From Pseudomonadota bacterium (GTDB taxonomy: Bacteria; Pseudomonadota; Gammaproteobacteria; Burkholderiales; Gallionellaceae): a DNA stretch of 64,000 nt. The notes beneath the pieces were generated by a model. It saw only the letters and a program-made list of their open reading frames with translations, searched no databases and had not been told where the DNA came from. Position 1 is the stretch's first letter. Each line of letters begins with the position of its first letter. The stretch lies in NCBI GenBank assembly GCA_021782995.1, contig JAJXUI010000004.1, positions 41,556 to 105,555 of the forward strand, written 5' to 3'. Positions 1 through 9,758 of this stretch are shown piece after piece. The translations under genes were made by a program, and so were the position numbers.

Positions 1-2844
1 GATGTTTTGTCACTGAATCTGGACGAGATCAATGCCGAACTGAAGGCAAAAGCGGAAGTCCCGCAAGCTATCCCGGAATTCAATTTCGATTTTGATGAGC
101 TTGCCCGGCCGGAAGAAAATTCGCTGCCTGAAAGTGCAGTGCCGGGCATGAATTCACCACATCCGTCGTCAGAATATGATTATCTGGCAGGCTTGAGTGG
201 TCTTGAATTGCCCGAGCTGGAGTTAGATGCACCCGAGATTGTCAGGGATGAAGCGCCAACGTCCAGCTATGCTGCACCGGAAATTAAAGTTGAATCTGCT
301 GCCATGGCCAAGGCTGATGATTTTCTGGCAAATCTGAGTCTGGAGATGGCGGCAATCAATGAGCCGCCAGCAATTCAGCAATCGAAGCCAGTTGTGCCGA
401 ACAAAGCAGAAGCTACTCCCGTTCAGCGCAAACCTGTCGAGGGGGCAGAAAACGAGGAATTTGCCAGCCAGTCTGCAGATGGCAAGAAGCGCGTCATTCA
501 TGACGATCTGGATGATCAGTTGCTGCCCATCTTCCTGGAAGAAGCAGATGAGTTGTACCCGCAACTGGCAGAAGAATTGCGAACCTGGCATGACAAGATC
601 AGTGATCCGGCAGAAGGTGCCAAAGTGGCGCGTAAACTGCAACGGGGTCTGCACACCTTGAAAGGAAGTGCTCGTATGGCAGGTGCAATGCGCCTGGGCG
701 AGCTGACACACAAGGTGGAAGATGTGGTCGATGCTGCCGTCAATACCAGTACCTATGACAGTGCTTTGCTGGAGGAACTGGAGGGATTCTTCGATCGCAT
801 AGGCAATGCACTGGACATGTTGCGCAGCGGTGAGTCGTTCGAAGAGGCAGTGCCTGCAACAGCGCCCGTGATGGAGCAGGCACCGCAGGTGGCTGAACCC
901 GAACCCTGGATGCCGGTAATCACGACTGCCGGAAGTCCATTGCCAGCCGCGCCTGCAGCAGAACGGAAGACTGCCGTGCAGGCGGCACCTGAAGCCTTGG
1001 TCGAGTCTGCAGAGGAGCGCAAGGAGTCGGCTGTGCTGCGTGTTCGGTCAGACATCATTGACGATCTGGTAAATGAAGCCGGTGAGATCAGTGTGGCACG
1101 TTCCCGCATCGAAGTGGAACTCAATACCTTCAAGACCGGCTTGATGGATTTGACCGGCAGTGTGCAGGGTTTGCGCAAGCTGGTACGTGAAATCGAAATG
1201 TATGCCGAAGGCCAGATGCAGGCGCGTGCTGCTGCTTTGGGTGAAAGCGCGGAAAAATTTGATCCGCTCGAGTTTGACCGCTTTACCCGATTCCAGGAAC
1301 TGACACGGTTCATGAATGAAAGTGTGCACGACGTGCAGACCGTGCAGCAGACATTGCTGAAAAACCTGGATGAAACGAGTGCTGCAATGTCGGCCCAGGC
1401 AAAACTGAACAGTGTGCTGCAGCAGAGCCTGATGTCGATCCGCATGTTGCCATTCTCCAGTATCAGCCAGCGTCTGTATCGCATTGTGCGCCAGACAGGC
1501 AAGGAGCTGGGCAAGCGGGCCAACCTTGACCTGTTCGGGACTGAAATCGAGATGGATCGGGGTGTGCTGGAGAAAATGACTGCACCGTTTGAGCACCTGT
1601 TGCGCAACTCCATGGTGCATGGTCTGGAGAATGCCGATTTGCGCGAACTGAAAGGCAAGTCGCCGATCGGCACCATTGCCCTGACGTTGCGTCAGGAAGG
1701 CAATGAGATGGTGTTCGAGTTCAGGGATGATGGTGCAGGACTGGATACCGTCAAGATCCGCAAGAAAGCCATCGAGCAGGGCTTGATCGGTGCGGATGAC
1801 ATTGTCAGTGAAGAAAAAGTCCGGCTGATGATATTTGAGAAAGGCCTTTCCACTGCCACAGAGCTTTCTGAAGTCGCTGGACGCGGCGTCGGCATGGATG
1901 TGGTGCTGAGCGAAATTCAGGGTCTCGGTGGACGTATCGAGGTATCTTCGGAACGTGACAAGGGTGTCCGTTTCATGATCTACCTCCCGCTCACCCTCGC
2001 CGTGATGAAGGCGCTGATGGTGCGTGCCGGCAATGATACCTATGCCATCCCATCCGTGATGGTGGAGCAGGTGCAGCAGGTCAAGCCGGATGCGCTGGTC
2101 GAGCTGTACCGCAACGGCCATGCCTCATTCCAGGGCAAGCAGTATCCCTTGCATTATCTGCCACGCCTGCTGGGGGATGCCGAGCGTACACCTGAAAGCA
2201 AACCCTACAATGCCATACTGCTGCTGCGTAGCGGTGAGCAGCGCATCGCGCTGCATCTCGATGAACTGCAGGGAAACAAAGAGGTTGTGATCAAGAACCT
2301 CGGCGAACAGCTGTCACGTGTGAACGGCATCGCCGGCGCAACGGTACAGGCCGATGGTCGCGTCGTGCTGATTCTCAACCCGATTCCGCTGACCCAGCAG
2401 ATGATCCAGACTGGCAGGATGGCGGCCAGAACTGCTGCCGCTGAGACAACGGTAAGGCGCATACCGACCGTGATGATCGTCGATGATTCATTAACCGTGC
2501 GCAAGATCACTTCACGACTGCTGAGCCGCGTAGGTTATGAAGTGGTCACGGCAAAGGATGGTGTGGACGCACTGGAGCAATTGGTTGACGTGATGCCGGA
2601 TGTGATGCTGCTGGATGTGGAGATGCCACGCATGGACGGTTTCGAACTGACCAAGCAATTGCGTCGGGACCCGAAAACCGAACATCTGCCGATCATCATG
2701 ATTACGTCGCGCACAGCAGACAAGCATCGTACCTATGCGCTGGAAATGGGCGTGAATGAATATCTGGGCAAGCCTTACCAGGATGAAGAGTTGCTGCAGC
2801 ACCTCGCCCGGTTCGCGCCGCTGGTCGAAGCGGCCACGACCTGA
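1..2844 (+). CDS. chpA: ChpA/PilL-type hybrid chemotaxis histidine kinase, 5' truncated by window
   Basis: The reading frame is open to base 1, so this is the C-terminal 948 codons of a longer protein. Visible order: an acidic linker, an Hpt domain with phospho-acceptor His in LHTLKGSARMAG (about residue 216 of the visible part), a CheA dimerisation helix region, an HHATPase core (N box HLLRNSMVHG near 529, then FRDDGAGLD and GRGVGMDVV), a CheW-like domain, and a receiver domain from about 822 (MIVDDSLTVRK) with acceptor Asp in LLDVEMPRMDG and the Lys of LGKPY. This architecture is that of ChpA/PilL, the kinase of type IV pilus chemosensory systems. Its partners (pilGHIJ) would lie upstream, outside the window. 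The family is certain; the pilus role is inferred from architecture. Confidence 0.88.
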   Translation, partial: DVLSLNLDEINAELKAKAEVPQAIPEFNFDFDELARPEENSLPESAVPGMNSPHPSSEYDYLAGLSGLELPELELDAPEIVRDEAPTSSYAAPEIKVESAAMAKADDFLANLSLEMAAINEPPAIQQSKPVVPNKAEATPVQRKPVEGAENEEFASQSADGKKRVIHDDLDDQLLPIFLEEADELYPQLAEELRTWHDKISDPAEGAKVARKLQRGLHTLKGSARMAGAMRLGELTHKVEDVVDAAVNTSTYDSALLEELEGFFDRIGNALDMLRSGESFEEAVPATAPVMEQAPQVAEPEPWMPVITTAGSPLPAAPAAERKTAVQAAPEALVESAEERKESAVLRVRSDIIDDLVNEAGEISVARSRIEVELNTFKTGLMDLTGSVQGLRKLVREIEMYAEGQMQARAAALGESAEKFDPLEFDRFTRFQELTRFMNESVHDVQTVQQTLLKNLDETSAAMSAQAKLNSVLQQSLMSIRMLPFSSISQRLYRIVRQTGKELGKRANLDLFGTEIEMDRGVLEKMTAPFEHLLRNSMVHGLENADLRELKGKSPIGTIALTLRQEGNEMVFEFRDDGAGLDTVKIRKKAIEQGLIGADDIVSEEKVRLMIFEKGLSTATELSEVAGRGVGMDVVLSEIQGLGGRIEVSSERDKGVRFMIYLPLTLAVMKALMVRAGNDTYAIPSVMVEQVQQVKPDALVELYRNGHASFQGKQYPLHYLPRLLGDAERTPESKPYNAILLLRSGEQRIALHLDELQGNKEVVIKNLGEQLSRVNGIAGATVQADGRVVLILNPIPLTQQMIQTGRMAARTAAAETTVRRIPTVMIVDDSLTVRKITSRLLSRVGYEVVTAKDGVDALEQLVDVMPDVMLLDVEMPRMDGFELTKQLRRDPKTEHLPIIMITSRTADKHRTYALEMGVNEYLGKPYQDEELLQHLARFAPLVEAATT

Positions 2845-2899
2845 TGCAGGCGCATCACAGGTGAAGCCGGGCTGCAAGCAAGAAACCTTGTATAATATA

Positions 2900-2920
2900 T
2901 TGATTTAATTATATTATTTA
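2900..2920 (+). repeat. AT-rich boundary motif, copy A
   Basis: Reads TTGATTTAATTATATTATTT. It sits about 80 bases before yqgE and directly follows a TATAAT at 2891-2896 that lacks a good -35 box. Similar sequences recur near 6.3, 11.3, 20.4, 26.5, 48.5, 52.3 and 57.0 kb. Function unknown. Confidence 0.4.
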
Positions 2921-3000
2921 CAATACTCTGCGCGGGCAGGGAAAGCCTGCGCTATCATCCTGTTAGTGAAACATCCGCTACAGCAGGCTACAATAGCGGC

Positions 3001-3561
3001 ATGTCTCAAATCGATCTCAGCCACCACTTCCTCATCGCCATGCCCGGCATGACCGACCCGGTATTCGCCAAATCCCTGACCTATGTTTGTGAGCACAACG
3101 ACCAGGGGGCATTGGGTATTGTCGTCAACCGGCCGATCACTCTGTCGCTGGGCGAGCTTTACCAGCAAATCAACATTCCGCTGGACAGGCGGGAAATCGA
3201 AAATGAATCCGTCCTGTTTGGCGGCCCGGTGCAGACGGATCGCGGATTTGTGCTGCACGAACCCGCTGGCGAATGGCATTCCACGCTGGTGGTAAAAGAC
3301 AAGATCGGCATGACCACTTCCAAGGACGTGCTTGAAGCCATCGGTCAGGGGCAAGGGCCGCAGCACTTTCTTGTGACACTAGGATATTCCGGATGGTCGC
3401 AAGGCCAGCTTGAACATGAAATGTCGCAGAATGCCTGGCTCAGCGTTCCGGCGAATGACCACATCCTGTTCGAACTGTCCGCAGAAGAGCGACTGTCTGC
3501 AGCCATGGCACTGCTGGGTGTGGATTACGCCACGCTATCAGCTGATACCGGGCATGCCTGA
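3001..3561 (+). CDS. yqgE: YqgE/AlgH family protein (DUF179)
   Basis: This 186-residue cytosolic protein has the usual length of the YqgE/AlgH family. The N-terminus (HHFLIAMPGMTDPVFAKSL), the segment GIVVNRPITLSLGELY and the central FGGPVQTDRGFVLH are family hallmarks. The biochemical function is not established; AlgH was first described as an alginate regulator in Pseudomonas, and yqgE is almost always found next to yqgF. Here yqgF starts 9 bases after the stop, so they are probably co-transcribed with pyrB and pyrC'. The ATG matches the conserved N-terminus. The last upstream gene ends 156 bases earlier, leaving room for a promoter. Confidence 0.93.
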   Translation: MSQIDLSHHFLIAMPGMTDPVFAKSLTYVCEHNDQGALGIVVNRPITLSLGELYQQINIPLDRREIENESVLFGGPVQTDRGFVLHEPAGEWHSTLVVKDKIGMTTSKDVLEAIGQGQGPQHFLVTLGYSGWSQGQLEHEMSQNAWLSVPANDHILFELSAEERLSAAMALLGVDYATLSADTGHA

Positions 3562-3570
3562 TTCTCCAAA

Positions 3571-4050
3571 GTGAATGGACTCCTTGCAGATAACCCGCCC
3601 ACACCTTCAGGCAAATTGCCGGAAGGCGGTTTTCTTGCCTTCGATTTCGGCATGAAACGCATCGGGGTGGCAACGGGCAACTCGGTTTCGTGCACCACGC
3701 AACCCTTGATCACCCTGCATGATGAACAGAATGAACAGCGTTTTGCCGCAATCGCAAAGTTGCTGGCGGAATGGCAGCCGGTTGCGCTGGTGGTCGGTTT
3801 GCCATGCAATGACGATGGCACGCCGCACGAAATGACGCGCCTGTCGCGAAAATTTGCCAACCGGCTGAAGGGCCGCTTCAACCTGCCGGTGCTGCTGGTG
3901 GATGAACGCTACACCTCGGCTGCGGCCAGTTCACACCTGAATGAGATGGGGGTGCGCGGCATGAAACAGAAAGAATTGATAGACCAGGTTGCAGCGCAAC
4001 ATATTCTGCAAGCCTATTTTGATGAACCGGGAATGGCACATTACGCATGA
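3571..4050 (+). CDS. ruvX: YqgF/RuvX, Holliday-junction-resolvase-fold nuclease
   Basis: This 159-residue protein has an RNase H-like fold. It is implicated in 5'-end processing of pre-16S rRNA and was earlier proposed as a Holliday junction resolvase. Diagnostic segments are [14 protein letters not shown] (first catalytic Asp), [11 protein letters not shown] and [11 protein letters not shown]. The called start is a GTG with a long N-terminus (about 17 residues before the conserved FLAFDFG); no strong ribosome site was seen, so the true start may differ slightly. The stop overlaps the pyrB start as ATGA, indicating translational coupling. In many proteobacteria pyrR lies between yqgF and pyrB, but here it is absent. 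Confidence 0.92.
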   Translation: MNGLLADNPPTPSGKLPEGGFLAFDFGMKRIGVATGNSVSCTTQPLITLHDEQNEQRFAAIAKLLAEWQPVALVVGLPCNDDGTPHEMTRLSRKFANRLKGRFNLPVLLVDERYTSAAASSHLNEMGVRGMKQKELIDQVAAQHILQAYFDEPGMAHYA

Positions 4051-4997
4051 ACAATCCGCAACTGAACAAAAACGGCGAACTGCAGCACCTGCTTTCCACC
4101 GAAGGACTGCCGGCCCGCATCCTGTATGCCATCCTGGACCGCGCCGCCACATTCCTCGATGCAGGCGGCCACGATGAGGTGCGCAAGGTACCGCTGCTGC
4201 ATGGCAAGTCGATCTTCAACATCTTCTTCGAAAACAGCACGCGCACGCGCACGACGTTTGAAATCGCCGCCAAGCGCCTGTCGGCCGATGTGGTCAACCT
4301 CAACATCGGCTCATCTTCCACCAGCAAGGGCGAGACCTTGCTGGATACGGTGGATAACCTGTGTGCAATGCATGCGGACATGTTTGTCGTGCGCCATGCG
4401 CAAAGCGGCGCGGCGCACCTGATCGCGAAACATGTCGCACCCGAGATCCATGTGATCAATGCCGGTGACGGCCGTCATGCGCATCCGACGCAAGGCCTGC
4501 TCGATATGTTCACCATCCGTCACTACAAGAAGGAATTTCATAACCTGCGCGTGGCAATCGTCGGCGACATCCTGCATTCGCGCGTGGCACGCTCGCAGAT
4601 CAATGCATTGACCACGCTGGGCGTACCCGAGCTGCGTGTGATCGCCCCCAAAACCTTGCTGCCCAGCCATGTCGACAAGCTGGGCGTGCGCGTGTACCAC
4701 AATATGGAGCAGGGCCTGAAGGATGTCGATGTGGTGATGATGCTGCGATTGCAGAATGAACGCATGCAGGGCGCAGCGTTACCTTCGGCACAGGAGTATT
4801 TCAAATACTACGGCCTGACGCCCGAAAAGCTGGCACTGGCGAAAAGTGATGCAATCGTGATGCACCCAGGCCCGATGAACCGCGGCATCGAAATCGACTC
4901 CGCAGTGGCGGACGGGGCGCAATCCGTGATCCTGCCGCAAGTGACATTCGGCATCGCAGTGCGCATGGCGGTGATGGCAACGCTGGCAGGCGTATAA
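4047..4997 (+). CDS. pyrB: Aspartate carbamoyltransferase catalytic chain
   Basis: Condenses carbamoyl phosphate with L-aspartate, the committed step of pyrimidine synthesis in the cytosol. At 316 residues it matches class A ATCase catalytic chains of Pseudomonas type. The carbamoyl-phosphate site [13 protein letters not shown] lies at about 50-62; HPTQGLLD, then [12 protein letters not shown] near the C-terminus, are also typical. No pyrI regulatory subunit follows. Instead the next gene, 28 bases on, is a dihydroorotase-like protein without metal ligands, the arrangement of PyrB-PyrC' dodecamers. The start overlaps the ruvX stop by four bases. Confidence 0.96.
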   Translation: MNNPQLNKNGELQHLLSTEGLPARILYAILDRAATFLDAGGHDEVRKVPLLHGKSIFNIFFENSTRTRTTFEIAAKRLSADVVNLNIGSSSTSKGETLLDTVDNLCAMHADMFVVRHAQSGAAHLIAKHVAPEIHVINAGDGRHAHPTQGLLDMFTIRHYKKEFHNLRVAIVGDILHSRVARSQINALTTLGVPELRVIAPKTLLPSHVDKLGVRVYHNMEQGLKDVDVVMMLRLQNERMQGAALPSAQEYFKYYGLTPEKLALAKSDAIVMHPGPMNRGIEIDSAVADGAQSVILPQVTFGIAVRMAVMATLAGV

Positions 4998-5025
4998 CAA
5001 ATCTGGAAGCGGGAACAGCAACAGT

Positions 5026-6303
5026 ATGAACATACTTATCAAGAATGGCCGGCTGGTCGATCCGAAAAACCACATCGATGACACACGCGACATTTACATT
5101 GCGGCAGGCAAGATCATCGCAACGTCACAGGCGCCAGCGGGATTCGCCGCTGACCAGGTGATTGATGCCAGCGGACTGGTGGTGGTGCCCGGCCTGATCG
5201 ACCTCGCTGCGAGGCTGCGTGAGCCGGGTTATGAATACAGGGCGACACTGGAATCGGAAATGGCCGCAGCGGTGGCTGGCGGCATTACTTCACTCTCCTG
5301 TCCACCCGATACCGACCCGCCGCTGGATGAGCCCGGCCTGGTGGAAATGCTGAAGCATCGCGCGCGTGCCTTGTGTCAGGCGCATGTGTATCCGGTAGGT
5401 GCTTTGACCTATGGCCTGAAGGGTGCGGAATTGACCGAAATGGCCGAGCTGGCTGATGCCGGCTGCATGGCCTACAGTCATGCCGACGCACCGCTGGTAG
5501 ACACCCGGGTGATGATGCGCGCGATGCAATATGCCGCAACTTTCGATTTCAGTGTGTGGCTGCGGCCGCAGGACAGTTTTCTGGCAAGGAACGGCGTGGC
5601 GCATGATGGCGAAGTGGCGACCCGCCTGGGCTTGCCGGCGATCCCGGTGTGTGCGGAAACGATAGCACTGTCCACCATGCTGCAGCTTGCGCGTGAAACC
5701 GGGGTCAGGTTGCATATCTGCCGCATCTCAAGTGCTGCCGGTGTGGACATGGTGCGCGAAGCAAAGAAAGAAGGTTTGCCATTGACCTGCGATGTGTCGA
5801 TGAACCATGTGCACCTGTCTGAAATGGATATCGGTTTTTTCGATTCGCATTGCCACCTGGTGCCGCCATTGCGCAACCAGCGCGACCGTGATGCCTTGCG
5901 TGCCGGGCTGCAGGAAGGCGTGATCGATGCCATCGTCTCCAACCATTCGCCGGTGGACGATGACGCCAAGCAGATGCCGTTTGCAGAAGCCGAAGCTGGG
6001 GCGACCGGTCTGGAATTGTTGTTGCCGCTGGTGTTGAAATGGGCGCATGAGAGCAAATATTCACTGTCAGATGCGATAACCCGCGTCACCGTCAATCCGG
6101 CAAGGATCCTGAACATTGATGCCGGTCATCTCAGTATTGGCGCTGCAGCGGATATTTGCATCTTCGATCCCGAGCAGCACTGGAAAGTGGAGCCGGCCGC
6201 ATTGAAGAGCCAGGGCAAGAATACCCCGTTCCTCGGCATGCAGATGCTGGGCAAGGTGCGCTATACCCTGGTGCAAGGCAGTCTGGTGTACCAGGCTGCA
6301 TAA
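5026..6303 (+). CDS. pyrX: Non-catalytic dihydroorotase-like subunit PyrC' (PyrX)
   Basis: A 425-residue amidohydrolase-fold protein aligned with dihydroorotase, but the metal-binding HxH normally found in DxHxHLREPG reads DLAARLREPG (about residues 63-72), so both histidines are gone. The later region reads SNHSPVDD where active enzymes have a TDHAPH-like motif. In Pseudomonas such PyrC' proteins have no dihydroorotase activity and are needed structurally to assemble the ATCase with PyrB. Its position directly after pyrB fits that role. A catalytic pyrC should exist elsewhere in the genome. Annotating this simply as dihydroorotase would be misleading. Confidence 0.9.
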   Translation: MNILIKNGRLVDPKNHIDDTRDIYIAAGKIIATSQAPAGFAADQVIDASGLVVVPGLIDLAARLREPGYEYRATLESEMAAAVAGGITSLSCPPDTDPPLDEPGLVEMLKHRARALCQAHVYPVGALTYGLKGAELTEMAELADAGCMAYSHADAPLVDTRVMMRAMQYAATFDFSVWLRPQDSFLARNGVAHDGEVATRLGLPAIPVCAETIALSTMLQLARETGVRLHICRISSAAGVDMVREAKKEGLPLTCDVSMNHVHLSEMDIGFFDSHCHLVPPLRNQRDRDALRAGLQEGVIDAIVSNHSPVDDDAKQMPFAEAEAGATGLELLLPLVLKWAHESKYSLSDAITRVTVNPARILNIDAGHLSIGAAADICIFDPEQHWKVEPAALKSQGKNTPFLGMQMLGKVRYTLVQGSLVYQAA

Positions 6304-6310
6304 TTTTAAA

Positions 6311-6327
6311 AATGATAATATAATCAA
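6311..6327 (-). repeat. AT-rich boundary motif, copy B
   Basis: On the minus strand this reads TTGATTATATTATCATT. It lies between pyrC' and prlC and occupies the leader just before the prlC ATG, where no Shine-Dalgarno sequence is visible. Confidence 0.4.
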
Positions 6328-6338
6328 TTGGTTAAAAA

Positions 6339-8411
6339 ATGAACGACCTGTCATTCAAAGATAATCCGCTACTGGACTTCCGCGGCTTGCCAAGATTTAC
6401 CGATATCCGTGCCGAGCACGTCACTCCGGCCGTAGACCATTTGCTGCAACATAACCAGGCCGTGGTGGAAAAATTGCTGGCCGACACCAGCAAACCCACC
6501 TGGGACAATTTCGTACTGCCGCTGGATGAGGCAAGCGAACAGATGTCGCGTGCCTGGGGCCAGGTCGGCCATCTCAATGCGGTGATGAACAGCCCGGAAC
6601 TGCGTGAGGTGTACAACGCGAACCTGCCGAAAATCACGCAGTTCTATGCCGAGCTGGGACAGAACCTTGCGCTGTATGAAAAATACAAGGCGCTGCGGGC
6701 CAGCAGCGAGTTTGCAACATTGAGCGAAGCGCGCCAGAAAATCATCGAGAATGAATTGCGCGACTTCCGCCTGAGCGGTGCCGAACTGTCGGAAGACAAA
6801 AAGGCCCGTTTCCTGCAGATCCAGGAAGCACTGTCTGCAACCTGCTCGCGTTTTTCCGACAACCTGCTCGATGCGACCAACGATTTCACCATGCTGGTGG
6901 AAGATCGTAACGAATTGCAAGGCATGCCGGAAGACGAACTGCAGGCGGCGGCCGAGGCAGCAAAAGCCGCAGGGAAAAGCGGATGGCTGTTCACATTGAA
7001 AGCACCCTCCTATATCCCGCTGATGCAGTATGCGGAAAACCGGGCATTGCGCGAAAAGATGTACATTGCCTACAGCCAGCGCGCCAGCGAATTCGGCAAG
7101 GCGGAGTGGGACAATTCGCCGCTGATGATGCAGATCCTGACATTGCGCGCGGAAGAGGCCAGCCTGCTGGGCTACGACAGCTATGCTGAATTGTCGCTCG
7201 CCAGCAAGATGGCGAATACACCGGCACAGATCCTGCAATTCCTGCGTGAACTGGCACAACATGCGCGGCCACTGGCGGAAAAGGATCTGGCTGAATTGCG
7301 CCAATATGCCAGGACGGAACTGGGCATAGATGAAATGCAATCCTGGGACTTGATGTTTGCGAGTGAAAAATTGCGGGAACAGCGTTATGCATTTTCCGAG
7401 CAGGAAGTGAAACAGTATTTCCCCGAAGATGCAGTCATCAACGGCATGTTCAGCGTGGTCACCAAGATATATGGCCTGACATTCCAGCCTGCCGTAGCAC
7501 CGGTATGGCATGATAGCGTACGTTTTTTCGATGTGCTGGATGAACAGGGAGGGATGATCGGCCAGTTCTACATGGACCTGTACGCGCGCAGCAGCAAGCG
7601 CGGCGGTGCATGGATGGATGATGCGATCACCCGCCGCCGCATCCGTCCGGTACAGCATGCGCCGCTCGATATCCAGACCCCGGTGGCATACCTGAACTGC
7701 AATTTTGCCGCGCCAGTCGGCGGCAAACCCGCGCTGTTCACCCATGATGAGGTCATCACGCTGTTCCACGAGTTCGGCCATGGCCTGCACCATTTGCTGA
7801 CTGAAATGGAAGACCGCGGCGTTTCCGGCATCAGCGGTGTGGAATGGGATGCGGTTGAGCTGCCCAGCCAGTTCATGGAAAATTTCTGCTGGGAATGGGA
7901 TGTACTGCAGGGCATGACGCGCCATGTGGATAACGGCAAGACACTGCCACGGGCGCTGTTCGACAAGATGCTGGCGGCAAAGAATTTCCAGATCGGCATG
8001 CAGACATTGCGGCAGATCGAGTTTTCCATTTTCGACATGCGACTGCATAGTGATTTCGATGCGCAGGGCGGAAACAGCATCTTGCAACTGCTGGATGAAG
8101 TGCGCAAAGAAGTGGCAGTATTCATTCCACCGGCATACAACCGATTTGCCAACAGTTTCTCGCATATCTTCGATGGTGGCTATGCCGCAGGGTACTACAG
8201 CTATAAATGGGCAGAAGTGCTATCCGCCGATGCTTACAGCCTGTTCGAGGAGCATGGTGTGCTCAGCCGTGAAATCGGCAACTGTTTCAGGAAGGAAGTG
8301 CTGGCGAAAGGCGGCAGCCGCGAAGCCATGCAGTCCTTTGTTGCATTCCGCGGTCGCGAGCCGAAGATCGATGCGTTGTTGCGGCATAACGGGCTGACCG
8401 CAGCCCATTGA
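6339..8411 (+). CDS. prlC: Oligopeptidase A (M3 zinc metallopeptidase)
   Basis: A 690-residue cytosolic M3 family peptidase (thimet oligopeptidase family) that degrades small peptides, including cleaved signal peptides. The zinc site HEFGHGLHHLL lies near residue 476, with the glutamate ligand downstream in the SGVEWDAVELPSQFMEN segment. Length agrees with E. coli PrlC (680). The start is preceded by an AT-rich leader with no clear ribosome site, but the N-terminal residues (NPLLDFRGLPRFTDI) match the family start. The following DUF4124 gene begins 13 bases after the stop, so the two are probably one transcript. Confidence 0.95.
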   Translation: MNDLSFKDNPLLDFRGLPRFTDIRAEHVTPAVDHLLQHNQAVVEKLLADTSKPTWDNFVLPLDEASEQMSRAWGQVGHLNAVMNSPELREVYNANLPKITQFYAELGQNLALYEKYKALRASSEFATLSEARQKIIENELRDFRLSGAELSEDKKARFLQIQEALSATCSRFSDNLLDATNDFTMLVEDRNELQGMPEDELQAAAEAAKAAGKSGWLFTLKAPSYIPLMQYAENRALREKMYIAYSQRASEFGKAEWDNSPLMMQILTLRAEEASLLGYDSYAELSLASKMANTPAQILQFLRELAQHARPLAEKDLAELRQYARTELGIDEMQSWDLMFASEKLREQRYAFSEQEVKQYFPEDAVINGMFSVVTKIYGLTFQPAVAPVWHDSVRFFDVLDEQGGMIGQFYMDLYARSSKRGGAWMDDAITRRRIRPVQHAPLDIQTPVAYLNCNFAAPVGGKPALFTHDEVITLFHEFGHGLHHLLTEMEDRGVSGISGVEWDAVELPSQFMENFCWEWDVLQGMTRHVDNGKTLPRALFDKMLAAKNFQIGMQTLRQIEFSIFDMRLHSDFDAQGGNSILQLLDEVRKEVAVFIPPAYNRFANSFSHIFDGGYAAGYYSYKWAEVLSADAYSLFEEHGVLSREIGNCFRKEVLAKGGSREAMQSFVAFRGREPKIDALLRHNGLTAAH

Positions 8412-8424
8412 TAACGAGGCAATC

Positions 8425-9003
8425 ATGAAATATTTTCTGACATGTTTTCTTGCGCTGTTCATTTCCAGTGCAGCAGACGCGGCAACCCTGTATCGCTGGG
8501 TGGACAAGGAGGGCAAGGTACATTATGGCGACAGGCCAGCAAGCGATGCGGTGAAGGCGGAGCGAAGAAAGATTTCCAGTGAGGAAGCGGGCGATGAAGA
8601 GGACCTCCCCTACAGCGTACGCAAGGCGAAAGAAGATTTCCCGGTGACGCTATATTTTTCCGCAAATTGCCAGGATCTTTGCAATCAGGCAACAACCTAC
8701 CTGACCAAGCGTGGTATACCCTACACAGAAAAAAACATTGCCAGCAAACAGGAAGCAGATGAGTTGAAGCGGCAGGAAGGCATTGCAGGCATTCCTTCCC
8801 TTAAAATAGGAAATACAGTCCTGAACGGCTTTGCTGAAGTTCAGTGGGGAAATGAGCTGGATCTGGCGGGCTATCCGAAGACTGCGCCTTACGGAATGCG
8901 CTTGAAGAAGAAAGAATCGCAACAGGCAGCGCCCGTGCAACCAGAAGACAGCACGGCCACAGAAAACCAGCAGCCCGCAGCATCTGCAGAAAATCCGCAA
9001 TGA
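8425..9003 (+). CDS. Secreted DUF4124-glutaredoxin-like protein
   Basis: Begins with a signal peptide (about residues 1-19, cleavage after AADA), followed by a DUF4124 segment (TLYRWVDKEGKVHYGDRP) and, from about 72, a glutaredoxin-like domain with SANCQDLCNQA, a CX3C rather than CXXC cysteine pair. GIAGIPSLKIGN provides the cis-Pro region expected of a thioredoxin fold. The C-terminal 30 residues are polar and low complexity. A periplasmic thiol-redox role is inferred. CX3C is also what I recall from related DUF4124-glutaredoxin fusions, so it need not be a defect. The stop overlaps the xth start (ATGA). Confidence 0.8.
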   Translation: MKYFLTCFLALFISSAADAATLYRWVDKEGKVHYGDRPASDAVKAERRKISSEEAGDEEDLPYSVRKAKEDFPVTLYFSANCQDLCNQATTYLTKRGIPYTEKNIASKQEADELKRQEGIAGIPSLKIGNTVLNGFAEVQWGNELDLAGYPKTAPYGMRLKKKESQQAAPVQPEDSTATENQQPAASAENPQ

Positions 9004-9758
9004 AAATCGTCACCTGGAATGTAAATTCGCTCAAGGTCAGGTTAGGCCACGTGCAGGACTGGCTGGCACAGAACCAGCCGGATGTATTATGCCTGCAGGA
9101 AACCAAAACCGAAGATGCCAATTTTCCGCTTGAAGAAATCAACCAGACGGGTTATCAGGTCGTATTCAGCGGGCAGAAAACCTATAACGGTGTCGCAATC
9201 CTCAGCAAGTCTCCCGCAGCCGAGGTGCAATACGGCATTCCCGGGTTTGCCGATGAGCAGAAGCGTGTGCTTGCTGCAACGATAGCAGGGATACGCATCA
9301 TCTGTGTCTATATTCCGAATGGCGAAAGCACGGACTCGGACAAATACCAGTACAAGCTGGGTTGGCTACAGGCGTTGCATGACTGGCTGAAAGCGGAAAT
9401 GCAACGCCATCCAAAGCTGGCCTTGCTGGGGGATTACAACATTGCACCGGAAGACCGGGATGTGCATGACCCGGAGGCCTGGGCCGGCAAGGTGCTGTGC
9501 AGCGATCCTGAACGTCAGGCATTCCGCAACCTGCTGCAGCTGGGTTTGCGCGATGCATTCCGCCTGTTCGAGCAACCGGAAAAAATGTACAGCTGGTGGG
9601 ATTACCGCATGATGGGATTCCGCCGCAATCATGGCATGCGCATCGATCACATCCTGATCAGCGATGCATTGCAATGTACTGCCTGCAATATCGACAAGGC
9701 GCCGCGCAAAATGGAAAGGCCTTCCGACCATACGCCGGTATGGGCAGAGGTCAACTGA
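9000..9758 (+). CDS. xth: Exodeoxyribonuclease III
   Basis: An AP endonuclease and 3'-5' exonuclease of the EEP superfamily, acting in base excision repair. The 252-residue protein shows MKIVTWNVNSLKVR (catalytic Asn), CLQETKTED (metal-binding Glu), LLGDYNIAPEDRDVHDP (catalytic Asp/Asn) and the terminal PSDHTPVWAEV (Asp-His). Length is normal for XthA/ExoA. It is translationally coupled to the upstream DUF4124-glutaredoxin gene by a four-base overlap. That pairing with a secreted protein is unexpected functionally and probably reflects operon packing. Confidence 0.95.
   Translation: MKIVTWNVNSLKVRLGHVQDWLAQNQPDVLCLQETKTEDANFPLEEINQTGYQVVFSGQKTYNGVAILSKSPAAEVQYGIPGFADEQKRVLAATIAGIRIICVYIPNGESTDSDKYQYKLGWLQALHDWLKAEMQRHPKLALLGDYNIAPEDRDVHDPEAWAGKVLCSDPERQAFRNLLQLGLRDAFRLFEQPEKMYSWWDYRMMGFRRNHGMRIDHILISDALQCTACNIDKAPRKMERPSDHTPVWAEVN

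Noticed and set aside
1048..2121. Long antisense frame within the ChpA-like gene
   Set aside because: His-rich low-complexity translation without domains; mirror of kinase coding.
2891..2896. Perfect TATAAT upstream of yqgE as promoter
   Set aside because: No -35 hexamer at 16-18 bases and it merges with an AT-rich repeated motif; kept only as part of that motif.
6369..8165. 598-codon open frame antisense to prlC
   Set aside because: It is the complement of a strongly conserved peptidase gene, has no ribosome site or recognisable domain, and arises from codon bias.
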